Shown: positions 34,810 through 48,910, counted from the stretch's first letter. The stretch is 64,000 nucleotides of DNA from Gaiellasilicea sp963745775 (GCA_963745775.1 CAVUYY010000008.1:1-64000); one strand, 5' to 3'. Notes: generated from the sequence alone by a model not told the origin. A program made the numbers and translations.

Positions 34810-36002
34810 CGCAGGCGCTCGACCTCGTAGCCGCGCTCGCGAAGCACCCGTACGAGCTCGTCGCAGTGCGCAGCGTCGCGGGTCGAGAGGGTCAGCTCGA
34901 CCTCGGTCTGCGAGATCGGCAGCACCATTCCCTCACGGTGGTGCTCGACCGAGACGACGTTCCCGCGCTCCTCCGCAACGAGCTCCAGGAGCTTGATCAG
35001 CTCGCCGGGTCGATCGGAGATCTGCGTCCGGAGCACGAGGTAGCGGCCGGCGGTCGTTAGCCCGTGCCGCATCACCTGGATCAACAGCGTTGCATCGATG
35101 TTCCCGCCGGAGATGACCGCGCAGGCCTCGTCGTCGCCGGGCACCTTGCCCTCGAGCAGCGCTGCGACCGGAGCGGCGCCGGCGCCCTCGACCAGAAGCT
35201 TCGTCCGTTCGAGTAGGAGCAGGATCGCATAGCTGATCTGCTCGTCCGTCACGGTCACGATCTCGTCGAGCCGATCGCGCAGGATCGCGGTCGTCAGCGT
35301 TCCCGGCTGCTTGACAGCGATTCCCTCGGCGATCGTGAAGCCGTGCTCGGTGCCGCCGGCAAGCGGGCACACCGCTTCCGCCTGGACGCCGACGAGCCGT
35401 ACGTTCGGCCGGAGCTCCCGCATCACGATCGCGATTCCGGCGGCGAGCCCGCCACCGCCGATCGGGATCACGAGCGTGCCGAGCGCCGGGAGCTGCTCGA
35501 CGAGTTCCAGCCCGATCGTCCCCTGACCGGCGATGACGCGCTCGTCCTCGAAGGCGTGCAGGAACGTCGCGCCCGTCTCCTCCATCCGAGCCTCCGCGGC
35601 AGCCATGGACTCGTCGAAACCCGCCCCGCAGAGCTCGATCTCTGCCCCGTAGTTGCGCGTCGCGTCGACCTTTGCCATCGGCGAGTCCTGCGGCATGAAT
35701 ACGGTCGCCTCGATCCCGGCTTCGCGTGCGGCCCAGGCCACTGCCTGCCCGTGATTGCCGGCGCTCGCCGCGACGACGCCGGCCTGCCGCTCGCTCGCCG
35801 TGAGCGTCGCGATTGCGTTCACCGCCCCGCGGATCTTGAACGCGCCCGTCCGCTGCAGGTTCTCGGCCTTCAGCTGCACGGCGCGGCCGCAGCGCCGCGA
35901 GAAGGTCTCCGACGGGTAGACCGGCGTGACCTGCGCGATTCCCGCGATGCGCGCTCGTGCCGCCTCGATCTCGGCAAGCGTCGGAGCCGTCAGCATCTTC
36001 AT
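34806..36002 (-). CDS. ilvA: Threonine ammonia-lyase (threonine dehydratase) with ACT domain
   Basis: A 398-residue PLP enzyme converting threonine (or serine) to 2-oxobutyrate (or pyruvate) and ammonia. The PLP lysine is Lys56 in GAFKIRGA; SAGNHGQAVAW and the glycine loop IGGGGLAAG bind the cofactor phosphate. A C-terminal ACT-like domain starts near RYLVLRTQISDRPGELIKLL. The length of about 400 fits the shorter TdcB/IlvA group, which has one ACT domain. It follows meaB after 13 bases on the same strand, so 2-oxobutyrate to propionyl-CoA and methylmalonyl-CoA metabolism may be linked in one operon. Confidence 0.93.
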   Translation of the reverse strand: MKMLTAPTLAEIEAARARIAGIAQVTPVYPSETFSRRCGRAVQLKAENLQRTGAFKIRGAVNAIATLTASERQAGVVAASAGNHGQAVAWAAREAGIEATVFMPQDSPMAKVDATRNYGAEIELCGAGFDESMAAAEARMEETGATFLHAFEDERVIAGQGTIGLELVEQLPALGTLVIPIGGGGLAAGIAIVMRELRPNVRLVGVQAEAVCPLAGGTEHGFTIAEGIAVKQPGTLTTAILRDRLDEIVTVTDEQISYAILLLLERTKLLVEGAGAAPVAALLEGKVPGDDEACAVISGGNIDATLLIQVMRHGLTTAGRYLVLRTQISDRPGELIKLLELVAEERGNVVSVEHHREGMVLPISQTEVELTLSTRDAAHCDELVRVLRERGYEVERLR

Positions 36003-36015
36003 CGCGGCAGCCCGA

Positions 36016-37002
36016 TCATCGGGGCAGCGTTCGGCTGTCGCCGATCCCGTAGACCTGCTCGAGGATCTCCCGCACGGCCGAGAGCGGATCGAGCTCGCGC
36101 GCCTGCACCTCCTCGAGCAAGCGCCGGAGCTCCGGGTCGTCGGCTACGGCGGCTTGCAGGTGCAGCTTCGCCCGGCTGGACGCGACCGCGAACACCTCGC
36201 CCGCCAGATTCCGGCGGCGCCGCTCCTCGATTCGGCCGTCCCGTTCGAGAAATGCACGGTGCTCCTCGATTCGCTGCCAGAGTTGCGCCACGTTCTCGTC
36301 TCGCATCGCCTCGGTGAGCACGATCGGCGGCTTCCAGTCGCGCTCGCGATCGAGCGAGAGGATCGAGCGGACCTCACTCTGCATCGTCTTGGCGGCGGGA
36401 TGATCCATCTTGTTGATCGCGATCACGTCCGGAATCTCCATGATTCCAGCTTTCAACGCCTGCACGGAGTCTCCGGAGCCCGGCATCAGGACGAGCAGGA
36501 CTGTGTCCGCGATCCCGATCACCTCGACCTCGCTCTGTCCGGCTCCAACCGTCTCGAGGAAGACGAGCTCCTTGCCGGCCGCGTCGAGCAGCAGCGCGGC
36601 CTGAAGCGTTGCCTCGGAGAGGCCACCGAGATGACCTCGGGTACCCATCGAGCGGATGAAGACACCCGGGTCGAGGAAGTGGTCGGATAGCCGGATCCGG
36701 TCGCCGAGGAGCGCTCCGTGCGTGAAGGGACTCGACGGATCGACGGTGATCACGCCGACCGTGCGGTCGTCCGCGCGAACGTGTCTGACGAGCGAGCTGA
36801 TCAGCGACGACTTGCCGACTCCGGGCGGGCCGGTGACGCCGACGACGAACGCCCGCCCCGTTTCGGGATATAGCTCGCGCACGAGCTCGTAGGACGTCTC
36901 GTCGCCGTTCTCGACAAGAGAGATCGCGCGGGCCAGCGCGCGCCGGTCGCCGGCACGGACGCCCGCCGCCAGCTGCTCGAGCGTCCAGTCCGCGCGGGCC
37001 AT
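36016..37002 (-). CDS. meaB: Methylmalonyl-CoA mutase-associated GTPase MeaB
   Basis: A 328-residue G3E-family GTPase that guards and loads adenosylcobalamin into methylmalonyl-CoA mutase. Walker A is GPPGVGKSSL (about 54-63), followed by DPSSPFTHGALLGDRIRL, the GAGQSEVE motif and NKMD. The mutase itself is not in the window. It begins 9 bases after the MFS gene and is followed by ilvA, all on the minus strand. Confidence 0.94.
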   Translation of the reverse strand: MARADWTLEQLAAGVRAGDRRALARAISLVENGDETSYELVRELYPETGRAFVVGVTGPPGVGKSSLISSLVRHVRADDRTVGVITVDPSSPFTHGALLGDRIRLSDHFLDPGVFIRSMGTRGHLGGLSEATLQAALLLDAAGKELVFLETVGAGQSEVEVIGIADTVLLVLMPGSGDSVQALKAGIMEIPDVIAINKMDHPAAKTMQSEVRSILSLDRERDWKPPIVLTEAMRDENVAQLWQRIEEHRAFLERDGRIEERRRRNLAGEVFAVASSRAKLHLQAAVADDPELRRLLEEVQARELDPLSAVREILEQVYGIGDSRTLPR

Positions 37003-37011
37003 CTCCTGACT

Positions 37012-38247
37012 CTAGAGGCTCGATGCGGGCATGGGATCGTCGAGCTCGGCCGCCGCACTCGGATCGACCCCCCGCACGAGCACGATGGCCGAGGCGGCCC
37101 CGACCAGGAAGGCGACGCTCGCGCCGGCCCAGAGCCAGCGCGCACCAAACTCGTCCACGAGCGGCCCGGCGAGTGCCATTCCGAGTCCGAAGACGGCGTA
37201 GTTCGAGGACATGATCACGGTGAACACGCGTCCTCGAAGCTCGTCCGGGGCAGCGCGCTGGACGAGCAGCGCGTTGCACACGACGGCGACGCCGTTGCCG
37301 AGGCTGCCGATGAGCACTCCGACCATCGCGAGCCCGATCGTCGGCGCCACCGCCGCGATCCCGAAGCCGATTCCCATCAGCGAGATCGAGCAGGCGTAGC
37401 CGGCCCGCGTCCCGAATCGATCGAGCAGACCGGTCGCAGCGATGCTGCCGATCGTCAGGCCGAGACCTGACGTGCCGACGAGCAGGCCGAAGCCCACGTT
37501 TCCCGCGTCGAGCGAGACTTTCGCGAGCACCACCTCCCCGACGTTGACGGCGGCGTTGCCGAGAAAGACGATGTTCCAGACGATCAGGACGGCGAAGAGC
37601 GTCCTCGTTCCGAGCACGAAGCGGATCCCGTCGCCGAGATCCTGCCAGTGACCCCGGCTCTCGATCGTGCCCGCCTGGAGCCGGTGCGCCGGGATCCTGA
37701 AGAGAAGCACGGCCGAGATCAAGAACGAGGCCGCGTTCAGCCAGTACGCGAGCTCTGGCCCTTGCGCGGCGATCAATACGCCGCCCAGCACCGGCCCGAT
37801 CATCCACGTCAGGTTCTCCGCCGCCTGCAGGATCGAGTTGGCGTTCGGCAGGTCTTCGTCCGAGACGAGGTTCGGCATCCCGGCATACACCGCCGGCCGG
37901 AAGAAGCCGGTGGCGATCCCGGACAGCGCCGCGAGGACGACGATCGCGCCCGCGCTCTCTGCGAACGGCAACGCGGCGAAGACCGCCACGCGCGCGAGAT
38001 CGGACGCGACGAGCAGGCGCCTTCTCGAGAAGCGGTCGACGAGCGGCCCGAGCAGCAACCCGATCACGATGATCGGGAGGAAGTCCGCGATCAGGAGCGC
38101 GCTGACCCACGTTCCGGATCCCGTCCGGTCGAAGACGTCGACGGTCAGCGCCAGCGCCGCCAGATACGTTCCGGCTCCCGAGCCGAGCGTCGCGAGCAGA
38201 AGTCGGCGATAGTCGGGTTCGCGGCGTACGAGCCCCAGGCGTCTCAC
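37012..38247 (-). CDS. MFS transporter
   Basis: A 411-residue membrane protein with about 10-12 predicted helices and the MFS loop GPLVDRFSRRRLLVASD between helices 2 and 3. It resembles the enterobactin-exporter/multidrug group of MFS_3 proteins. The frame is open further upstream, but the GTG at 38247 lies exactly 7 bases after a TAGCGT -10 and starts just before the conserved PDYRRLLLA segment. It is the first gene of a probable operon with meaB and ilvA. The substrate is unknown. Confidence 0.87.
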   Translation of the reverse strand: MRRLGLVRREPDYRRLLLATLGSGAGTYLAALALTVDVFDRTGSGTWVSALLIADFLPIIVIGLLLGPLVDRFSRRRLLVASDLARVAVFAALPFAESAGAIVVLAALSGIATGFFRPAVYAGMPNLVSDEDLPNANSILQAAENLTWMIGPVLGGVLIAAQGPELAYWLNAASFLISAVLLFRIPAHRLQAGTIESRGHWQDLGDGIRFVLGTRTLFAVLIVWNIVFLGNAAVNVGEVVLAKVSLDAGNVGFGLLVGTSGLGLTIGSIAATGLLDRFGTRAGYACSISLMGIGFGIAAVAPTIGLAMVGVLIGSLGNGVAVVCNALLVQRAAPDELRGRVFTVIMSSNYAVFGLGMALAGPLVDEFGARWLWAGASVAFLVGAASAIVLVRGVDPSAAAELDDPMPASSL

Positions 38248-38275
38248 CGGCTCGACGCTACCAGTCTGGTGGCTC

Positions 38276-41915
<3,640 letters not shown>

Positions 41916-41942
41916 CGTCTCCCTCCTCGACATCGGCCTCGG

Positions 41943-41991
41943 GCCTAAAGAGGTTGGGAGCCGGAGCTCGCGGGCTCTTTAGGCGTTTTTT
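41943..41991 (+). terminator. Inverted repeat with T-run in the metH leader
   Basis: GCCTAAAGAG and CTCTTTAGGC form a perfect 10-bp stem around a 22-base loop that contains its own GAGCTC palindrome. On the plus strand six Ts follow. On the minus strand the structure lies 28 bases before the metH start, downstream of an A-run. It may be an antisense-facing terminator or a regulatory leader for metH. It does not match the SAM or cobalamin riboswitch patterns I know. Confidence 0.55.
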
Positions 41992-42042
41992 AGACTGGTC
42001 GCCAAGCTGCCTTCAAAGCTTTCCAGTGGTGCGATCAGGCTA

Positions 42043-42747
42043 TCAATAGCCCGAGAACTTGTCCGCGAGCACTCGATCCTCGGGCACGCCGGCGCCGTGC
42101 AGCTCGGCCACGACCGCCTCGGTCATGGCGGGCGGTCCGGCGACGAGATACCGGTAGCGGTCGAGCGCGCCGAGCTGGTCGCGCAGCATCGCGGCATCGA
42201 TCCGGCGAGTCTCGCCGTCCCATCCGTCTTCGTCCGTCATCGTCACCACGAGCCGCAAGCCGGGTACGTCGCGCTCGAGCTGCTCGAGCTCGTCGAGGAA
42301 CGCCGCCGACTCGCGATCGCGATTCGAGTAGACGAGCGTGATCTCGTACGGAGCCTCCGTATCGCGGATGTAGCGCAGCATGCTCCGAAAAACCGTGATC
42401 CCGATCCCGCCCGCGACGAAGACGTACTTCTCGTTCGTGTCTTCGGGGAGCAGGAACGACCCCTTCGGCTCCTCGACCGCGACCTCGTCGCCGACCTCGA
42501 GCTCCGCGAGCGTCTGCTTGAAGGCGCTGTCGCGAAGCCGGGTCGCCAAGCCGACGACGCCCGACTCGGTCGGAGACGTCACGAGCGAGATATGCCGCCG
42601 CAGACCCTTGTCATCGTCATGACCGCGGTTCGGCAGCTCGACCCAGAAGTACGCGCCTGGGCGGTACTCCGGATAGTCCTCGACGGCGAAGGTGACGAGC
42701 AGCGTTCCCTTCGCCACCTCGCGCGTCTCGGCGACGGTCGCCTTCAT
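42043..42747 (-). CDS. Ferredoxin-NADP reductase-like flavoprotein
   Basis: A 234-residue protein with the FNR two-domain fold. The FAD motif reads RRHISLVTSP and the nucleotide motif VFVAGGIGITVFRSML, with GPPAMTEAVV near the end. Such modules move electrons between NAD(P)H and a ferredoxin, flavodoxin or oxygenase. No 2Fe-2S ferredoxin domain is fused. It begins 5 bases after atpC and so is probably transcribed with the atpDC part of the ATP synthase operon. The partner is unknown. Confidence 0.87.
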   Translation of the reverse strand: MKATVAETREVAKGTLLVTFAVEDYPEYRPGAYFWVELPNRGHDDDKGLRRHISLVTSPTESGVVGLATRLRDSAFKQTLAELEVGDEVAVEEPKGSFLLPEDTNEKYVFVAGGIGITVFRSMLRYIRDTEAPYEITLVYSNRDRESAAFLDELEQLERDVPGLRLVVTMTDEDGWDGETRRIDAAMLRDQLGALDRYRYLVAGPPAMTEAVVAELHGAGVPEDRVLADKFSGY

Positions 42748-42752
42748 CTCGA

Positions 42753-43184
42753 CTAGGTACGTCCGGAGACCGTCAGTTGGTTCTCGGCGTGCTTGATCCG
42801 CTGCTCGAGCTGCCAGCGATCGGCGGTCGACTCCTCGGCGTCGACCTTCTCGAGCTCCGCCTTCGCGGCGTCGAGCTGCTCCTGCGCCCGCGCATCGTCG
42901 ATCTCCTTCACGTCGACGGCATCGTCGACGAGGGCGATCGCGCGGTCGAGCTCCACCTTGAAGAAGCCGGGTCCGGTCGCGAGCTCGACGACGTTGTCGG
43001 CGTCCCGATCCACGTAGACGCGCATCGAACCGGCTCGCAGCGTGGCAACGAGCGGCGCGTGCCGCGCGAGCACGCCGATGTCGCCGGCCGCTCCCGGGAC
43101 GACCAGCATCTCCGCCTCGCCGCGAAACGCGTCGCCTTCCGGCGTGACCACCGCGACATCGAACTTGGGGTGCGTCTCGGCCAT
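42753..43184 (-). CDS. atpC: ATP synthase F1 epsilon subunit
   Basis: A 143-residue epsilon subunit. The N-terminal beta-sandwich (FDVAVVTPEGDAFRGEAEMLV, GDIGVLARHAPLVATL) is typical. The C-terminal helical hairpin (from about DARAQEQLDAAK) is longer than in some actinobacteria and may inhibit ATP hydrolysis. It follows atpD by 6 bases. Confidence 0.95.
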   Translation of the reverse strand: MAETHPKFDVAVVTPEGDAFRGEAEMLVVPGAAGDIGVLARHAPLVATLRAGSMRVYVDRDADNVVELATGPGFFKVELDRAIALVDDAVDVKEIDDARAQEQLDAAKAELEKVDAEESTADRWQLEQRIKHAENQLTVSGRT

Positions 43185-43190
43185 CGGCGT

Positions 43191-44657
43191 CTAGGCGGCA
43201 GCCGCTGCCGCGCCGGCCTTCTCGACGGCGCCCTCGATCGTTCCGACCATGTAGAAGGCCGACTCCGGGAGCTCGTCGTGCTTGCCCTCGATGATCTCCT
43301 TGAAGCCGGCGATCGTGTCCTCGAGCTTGACGTACTGACCCGGCGTTCCCGTGAACTGCTCGGCCACGAAGTTCGGCTGCGAGAGGAACCGCTCGACCTT
43401 GCGTGCGCGCGAGACGATCACCTTGTCCTCGTCGGTGAGCTCGTCCATGCCGAGGATCGCGATGATGTCCTGGAGATCCTTGTAGCGCTGCAGGATCTGC
43501 TGCACCTGGCTCGCGACCGCGTAGTGCTCCTCGCCGACGATCCCAGGCTGGAGCGCCCGGGAGGTCGAGTCGAGCGGGTCGACGGCCGGGTAGATCCCCT
43601 TCTCGACGATCGCGCGCGAAAGCGTGGTCGTGGCGTCGAGGTGGGCGAAGACGTTCGCCGGCGCAGGGTCGGTGAGGTCGTCGGCCGGGACGTAGATCGC
43701 CTGGATCGACGTCACGGAGCCGGTCGTCGTCGAGGTGATCCGCTCCTGGAGCTGGCCCATCTCGGTCGCGAGCGTCGGCTGGTAGCCGACGGCGCTGGGC
43801 ATCCGCCCGAGGAGCGCCGACACCTCGGAACCCGCCTGGACGAAGCGGAAGATGTTGTCGATGAAGAGCAGCGTGTCCTGGCCCTGGTCGCGGAAGTACT
43901 CCGCCATCGTCAGACCGGACAGGCCGACGCGGAGCCGCGCACCCGGCGGCTCGTTCATCTGGCCGTAGACGAGCGCGACCTTGTCGATCACCTCGGACTC
44001 GGTCATCTCGAGCAACAGGTCGTTCCCCTCGCGTGTCCGCTCACCGACGCCGGCGAAGACGGAGACGCCGCTGTGCTCGCGGGCGACGTTGTGGATCAAC
44101 TCCTGGATCAGGACGGTCTTGCCGACGCCGGCACCGCCGAAGAGGCCGATCTTGCCGCCCTTGATGTACGGCGCGATCAGGTCGATCACCTTGATCCCGG
44201 TCTCGAAGATCTCGACGGTCGGCGAAAGATCCCGGAACGCGGGCGGATCGCGGTGGATCGACCAGCGCTCGACGTCGTCGCCGGCGGGCGGCTTGTTGTC
44301 GACCGGCTCGCCGATCACGTTCCAGATCCGTCCGAGGGTCGCGTCGCCCACTGGAACCGAGATCGGCTGACCGGTGTCCACCACCTCGACGCCGCGCGCG
44401 AGGCCGTCGGTGGTGTCCATCGCGACTGCGCGCACGCGATCGTCCCCGAGGTGCTGCTGCACCTCTGCGATCAGCGTCGTTCCCTCCGCGTCGCCCACTC
44501 CGGGCATCTCGATCGAGAGCGCGTTGTAGATCCCGGGCAGGTTCTCCGTGAAGACCGCGTCGATCACGACGCCCTTGATCTCCACGACCTGGCCACGATT
44601 TCCCTGGCCGTCCTTCCGGCCGTTCCGACGTTCGACTTCCTGGGCGTGCTCAGACAT
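43191..44657 (-). CDS. atpD: ATP synthase F1 beta subunit
   Basis: A 488-residue catalytic subunit with the P-loop GGAGVGKT, the GERTREGNDL segment, the ALLGRMPSAVGYQPTL region and the DELSEED-equivalent DELTDED. I chose the ATG at 44657 with AGGAGAG just upstream; the open frame further upstream encodes a non-homologous Arg-rich stretch. The first 22 residues (EHAQEVERRNGRKDGQGN region) form an unusual polar extension. The upstream neighbour is not atpG, as expected, but a zinc-finger protein gene, because about 7 kb of other genes separate atpD from atpG. Confidence 0.96.
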   Translation of the reverse strand: MSEHAQEVERRNGRKDGQGNRGQVVEIKGVVIDAVFTENLPGIYNALSIEMPGVGDAEGTTLIAEVQQHLGDDRVRAVAMDTTDGLARGVEVVDTGQPISVPVGDATLGRIWNVIGEPVDNKPPAGDDVERWSIHRDPPAFRDLSPTVEIFETGIKVIDLIAPYIKGGKIGLFGGAGVGKTVLIQELIHNVAREHSGVSVFAGVGERTREGNDLLLEMTESEVIDKVALVYGQMNEPPGARLRVGLSGLTMAEYFRDQGQDTLLFIDNIFRFVQAGSEVSALLGRMPSAVGYQPTLATEMGQLQERITSTTTGSVTSIQAIYVPADDLTDPAPANVFAHLDATTTLSRAIVEKGIYPAVDPLDSTSRALQPGIVGEEHYAVASQVQQILQRYKDLQDIIAILGMDELTDEDKVIVSRARKVERFLSQPNFVAEQFTGTPGQYVKLEDTIAGFKEIIEGKHDELPESAFYMVGTIEGAVEKAGAAAAAA

Positions 44658-44908
44658 GTCTCTCCTGTGGCTCCCCGCGCAAGGAGGGGCGGTCGCTCGT
44701 GAGTGAAAGGGCGGCGCGACAGCGCCGCAAACGCGCTCGCAGTCTACCCGAGGGCTTCTTCCACCCCTGCGGTTCCTCCGCGAAGCGGGCCGCCTCCAGC
44801 GCCGACGCCACCCGGGCATCGTGGTCGAGGCGTCAGCAGTGAACGGTTATCGAGTTCGCCAGCACCCGAGGAGCGTACCGGGTCGCTTCTGAACGATTGG
44901 TGAACGAG

Positions 44909-45385
44909 TCAGGCGGGCTGGTCGCCGAAGTGGCGACTTGCAGTCGAATCGTCTACGGCGATCAGGATCGTGCGGCGCAGATCTCGCATCTCGTCCAGCT
45001 CGTCCCGCTCTTCCGGTCCGCTCGGCACGAAGCCCGGCGGATGGAAGGCCTCGTGGTGTCCGTTCGACGGCAGCGGCGCCCTTGCCGCAATCCCGATTGC
45101 CATCGCGGCGACCGCCGCGGCAGCGGTAACCGTTCGAACGCGGGCGAACGCAGCGCGACGGCGCCAGGAAGGAACCGAGATCGGATACGTGAGCGGCTGG
45201 AGCGGCGCGCTCCGGAGCGCGCCGGCCACGGCCGCAACCTGCGTGGCGAAGTCGCTACAGGCGGCACATCGCGCGAGATGCGAACCGAGCAGCTTGTCCT
45301 CGAGCTCCGAGAGCTCGTGATCCGGAGCAAGCGCCGCCCAGGAGCGCGCGCGCTCGCACAGAACCCGGTTCTGAACCCTGGTCAT
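44909..45385 (-). CDS. Putative zinc-finger anti-sigma factor, membrane-anchored
   Basis: A 158-residue protein. The N-terminal part shows Cys10 and H36-x3-C40-x2-C43 (HLARCAAC), the zinc-binding ZAS pattern of anti-sigma factors. One transmembrane helix lies at about 85-101, leaving an outer domain of about 55 residues. Normally such a gene sits next to its ECF sigma factor; none is adjacent here, so its partner is elsewhere or it has another role. It lies between the second transporter operon and atpD, 251 bases before atpD. Those 251 bases hold no recognisable gene. Confidence 0.65.
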   Translation of the reverse strand: MTRVQNRVLCERARSWAALAPDHELSELEDKLLGSHLARCAACSDFATQVAAVAGALRSAPLQPLTYPISVPSWRRRAAFARVRTVTAAAAVAAMAIGIAARAPLPSNGHHEAFHPPGFVPSGPEERDELDEMRDLRRTILIAVDDSTASRHFGDQPA

Positions 45386-45451
45386 GTCTAGTCTGACGAT
45401 CGGCTCTCCGCGAAGTTAGACGACCCCCGTTCGGGCAGTCGCGAAACGGCG

Positions 45452-45811
45452 CTAGATGAGCTGCACGCGCGCATCGACGCCCGCGGCGATTGCGACGAGC
45501 ACGAGCCCGAGCACGACCATGATCGCCGACGTGTTCAGAGATTCGCCCTGCTCGGAGAGCGGCGCCGCCCGGAGCTTCCTGGGGCGCCGAAGCCCGACCA
45601 TCGACTCGTCGTTCATGACCCGGAAGGGGCCGCGATTCCCGAGGAAGAAGCCGCTCACGAGGAGGAAGCAGCCCACGACGTAGAGCCCGACCGAGATCGA
45701 CCGATTCGCCGACGCTCCGAGCGCCAGTCCTCCAAGGAACGAGAGCACCACGGTGCCGAGCACGGCGATCGCGAGAATCACGAGGAACCGTCTGGCCGCA
45801 GCGAGCAGCAC
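45452..45811 (-). CDS. Small membrane protein with three predicted helices
   Basis: A 119-residue protein with helices at about 9-32, 38-57 and 93-113 and an Arg-rich cytoplasmic loop containing MVGLRRPRKLRAAP. No known family is recognised. The GTG start lies 10 bases after the oppF stop, so it probably ends the second transporter operon. An accessory role in transport is possible but unproven. Confidence 0.6.
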   Translation of the reverse strand: MLLAAARRFLVILAIAVLGTVVLSFLGGLALGASANRSISVGLYVVGCFLLVSGFFLGNRGPFRVMNDESMVGLRRPRKLRAAPLSEQGESLNTSAIMVVLGLVLVAIAAGVDARVQLI

Positions 45812-45821
45812 GGTCGGGCGG

Positions 45822-46922
45822 CTAGCTCGAGGTCGTGAGGGGTCGGTCGGTGAGGCGCATCTCGTCCGCCTTCATCGGCCAGTGCTCGAGCGGATAGTGG
45901 CAGGCGGCCCGATGGCCCTCGCCGAACGAGAAGAGCTCGGGCTCCTCCACGTCGCAGTGTCCTTCGTGGAACCGGGGGCAGCGCGGATGAAACCGACAGG
46001 CGTTCGGCGGATTGATCGGGCTGGGGACGTCTCCTTCGAGCACGATCGGTTGGCGCTGACGGCCGAGCGCCGGGTTGGGGATCGGCACGGCTGACAGCAG
46101 CGCTCCCGTGTAGGGATGCTTCGGCGCCGCGTAGAGCTGGTTCCGGTCGGCGATCTCGGCGATCTTGCCGAGGTACATCACCATCACCCGATCCGAGATG
46201 TGCCGAACGACATTGAGGTCGTGCGCGATGAAGACGTACGTGAGGCCGAACTCGGTCTGCAGGTCCTTCAGCAGGTTGAGGATCTGGGCCTGGACGGAGA
46301 CGTCGAGCGCCGAGACCGGCTCGTCGCAGACGATCAGCTTCGGGTTGACCGCGAGGGCCCGAGCGACACCGATCCTCTGCCGCTGCCCGCCGGAGAACTC
46401 ATGCGGGAAGCGGTTGTAGTGCTCCGGGTTGAGCCCGACCACCTCCAGCAGCTCCTGCACCCGCCGCTTCACTTCCGCGTCGGTGCCGATCTTGTGAACC
46501 TGCAGCGCTTCGGCCACGATGAAGCCGACTCGCTTGCGGGGATTCAAGCTGGCGTACGGATCCTGGAAGATCATCATCAACTCGCGGCGGACCGGGCGCA
46601 TGTCGGTGCGGCTCAGGTTGGTGATGTCCCGGCCGGCGAAGGTGATCTTCCCGCCGGTCGGATCGAGGAGCCGCATGATGCAGCGCGCCATCGTCGACTT
46701 TCCGCAGCCCGACTCGCCGACCACCCCGAGCGTCTCTCCCTGCTTCACCGTGAAGCTGACGCCGTCGACCGCCTTGACCGACGCGACCTCCTTCTGGAAG
46801 ACGATCCCGCGGGTGACCGGGAAGTACTTGGTCAGATCCTCGACGACGAGCAGGTCCTCGGAGCTCCCACCCGTCGTGCTTCCGTTCGAGCTCCCGAGCT
46901 CGGACGTCATGGCTTCGCTCAC
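45822..46922 (-). CDS. oppF: Oligopeptide ABC transporter ATPase, OppF/DppF type (operon 2)
   Basis: A 366-residue ATPase with Walker A GESGCGKST, signature FSGGQRQRIGVARAL and Walker B LIVCDEPVSALD. Unlike the operon 1 OppF it keeps the C-terminal Cys motif CRFHPRCPRFHEGHCD. It begins directly after oppD with no gap. About 20 extra residues precede the ABC domain. Confidence 0.93.
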   Translation of the reverse strand: MSEAMTSELGSSNGSTTGGSSEDLLVVEDLTKYFPVTRGIVFQKEVASVKAVDGVSFTVKQGETLGVVGESGCGKSTMARCIMRLLDPTGGKITFAGRDITNLSRTDMRPVRRELMMIFQDPYASLNPRKRVGFIVAEALQVHKIGTDAEVKRRVQELLEVVGLNPEHYNRFPHEFSGGQRQRIGVARALAVNPKLIVCDEPVSALDVSVQAQILNLLKDLQTEFGLTYVFIAHDLNVVRHISDRVMVMYLGKIAEIADRNQLYAAPKHPYTGALLSAVPIPNPALGRQRQPIVLEGDVPSPINPPNACRFHPRCPRFHEGHCDVEEPELFSFGEGHRAACHYPLEHWPMKADEMRLTDRPLTTSS

Positions 46923-47944
<1,022 letters not shown>

Positions 47945-47945
<1 letters not shown>

Positions 47946-48910
47946 CAGGTGAGTCTAATCCGTGGATCGATCCACGCGTAGAGCAGATCGACGATCAGGT
48001 TGAAGATGATGATGCAGAGCGTCGAGAAGACGACGATCCCCTGGATCACGGGCAGGTCGAAGTTCTCGTAGCTGACGAGAACCTGCCGCCCGAGCCCCGG
48101 GAGCGAGTAGATCGACTCCGTGAAGATGGCACCACCGAGCGCAAGCCCGATGTCCATGCCGAGAATCGTGACGACGGGGAGAAGGCTGTTCCGCAGGATG
48201 TGCGAGCGGAGCACCTGCTGCTCGGGAGCTCCCTTCGCGCGCGCCGTGCGCACGTAGTCCTCGTTCATCGTCTCCATCACGTTCGCCCGAATCAGGCGCA
48301 CGTACAGGGCGGCGAACAGGATCATGAAGGTGGTCCAAGGCAGGATCATGTGGTAGGCCCATTGCACGGGCCCGCCGTCCTCCGTGGATGGATTGAAGAA
48401 GTCGGCGTAGCCGGTGATCGGCGTCCAGCCGAGCTTGAAGCCGATGAAGTAGGCCAGGATCAGCCCGATCCACACCGGATGGGCGGAGATCCCGATCAGC
48501 ACGAACACCATTCCCGCTCTGTCGATCAGCGATCGAGGCTTCAGCGCCGAGATGATTCCGATCGGCAGCGAGAGCATCAGCCACATGATCGCGCCTCCGA
48601 ACACGAGCGAGGCAGTCACCGGCGCCGCCCGCATCACGATGTCGTTCACCTCCTCGCGGTTGACGAAGGAGGTGCCGAGCGACTGATGTCCGACGAGCTC
48701 CCAGAGGAAGCGGCCGTACTGCTCGTAGAGCGGATCGTTGAGGTGAAGGCGCTCAGCGACGCGCTCCACGTCCTCCGGCGTCGCGCCCTGGCCCGCTGCC
48801 AGTCGCGCCGGATCGGCCGGGGTGACGAAGAAGATGACGTACGTGACCAGCGTGACGGCGATGAAGAGGACAATCGCCCAGAGGAGGCGTCTGATCAGGT
48901 ACTGGAGCAC
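47945..48910 (-). CDS. oppB: Oligopeptide ABC transporter permease, OppB/DppB type (operon 2)
   Basis: A 321-residue permease with six membrane helices, beginning LIRRLLWAIVLFIAVTLVTY. The EAA loop MNEDYVRTARAKGAPEQQV is followed by the usual VVTILGMDIGLALGGAIFTE region and the tail VDLLYAWIDPRI. It follows oppA after 114 bases holding a long hairpin. Confidence 0.93.

Noticed and set aside
41916..42042. SAM-I, SAM-IV or cobalamin riboswitch before metH
   Set aside because: The conserved core sequences of these classes are not present and the space is short for a cobalamin riboswitch.
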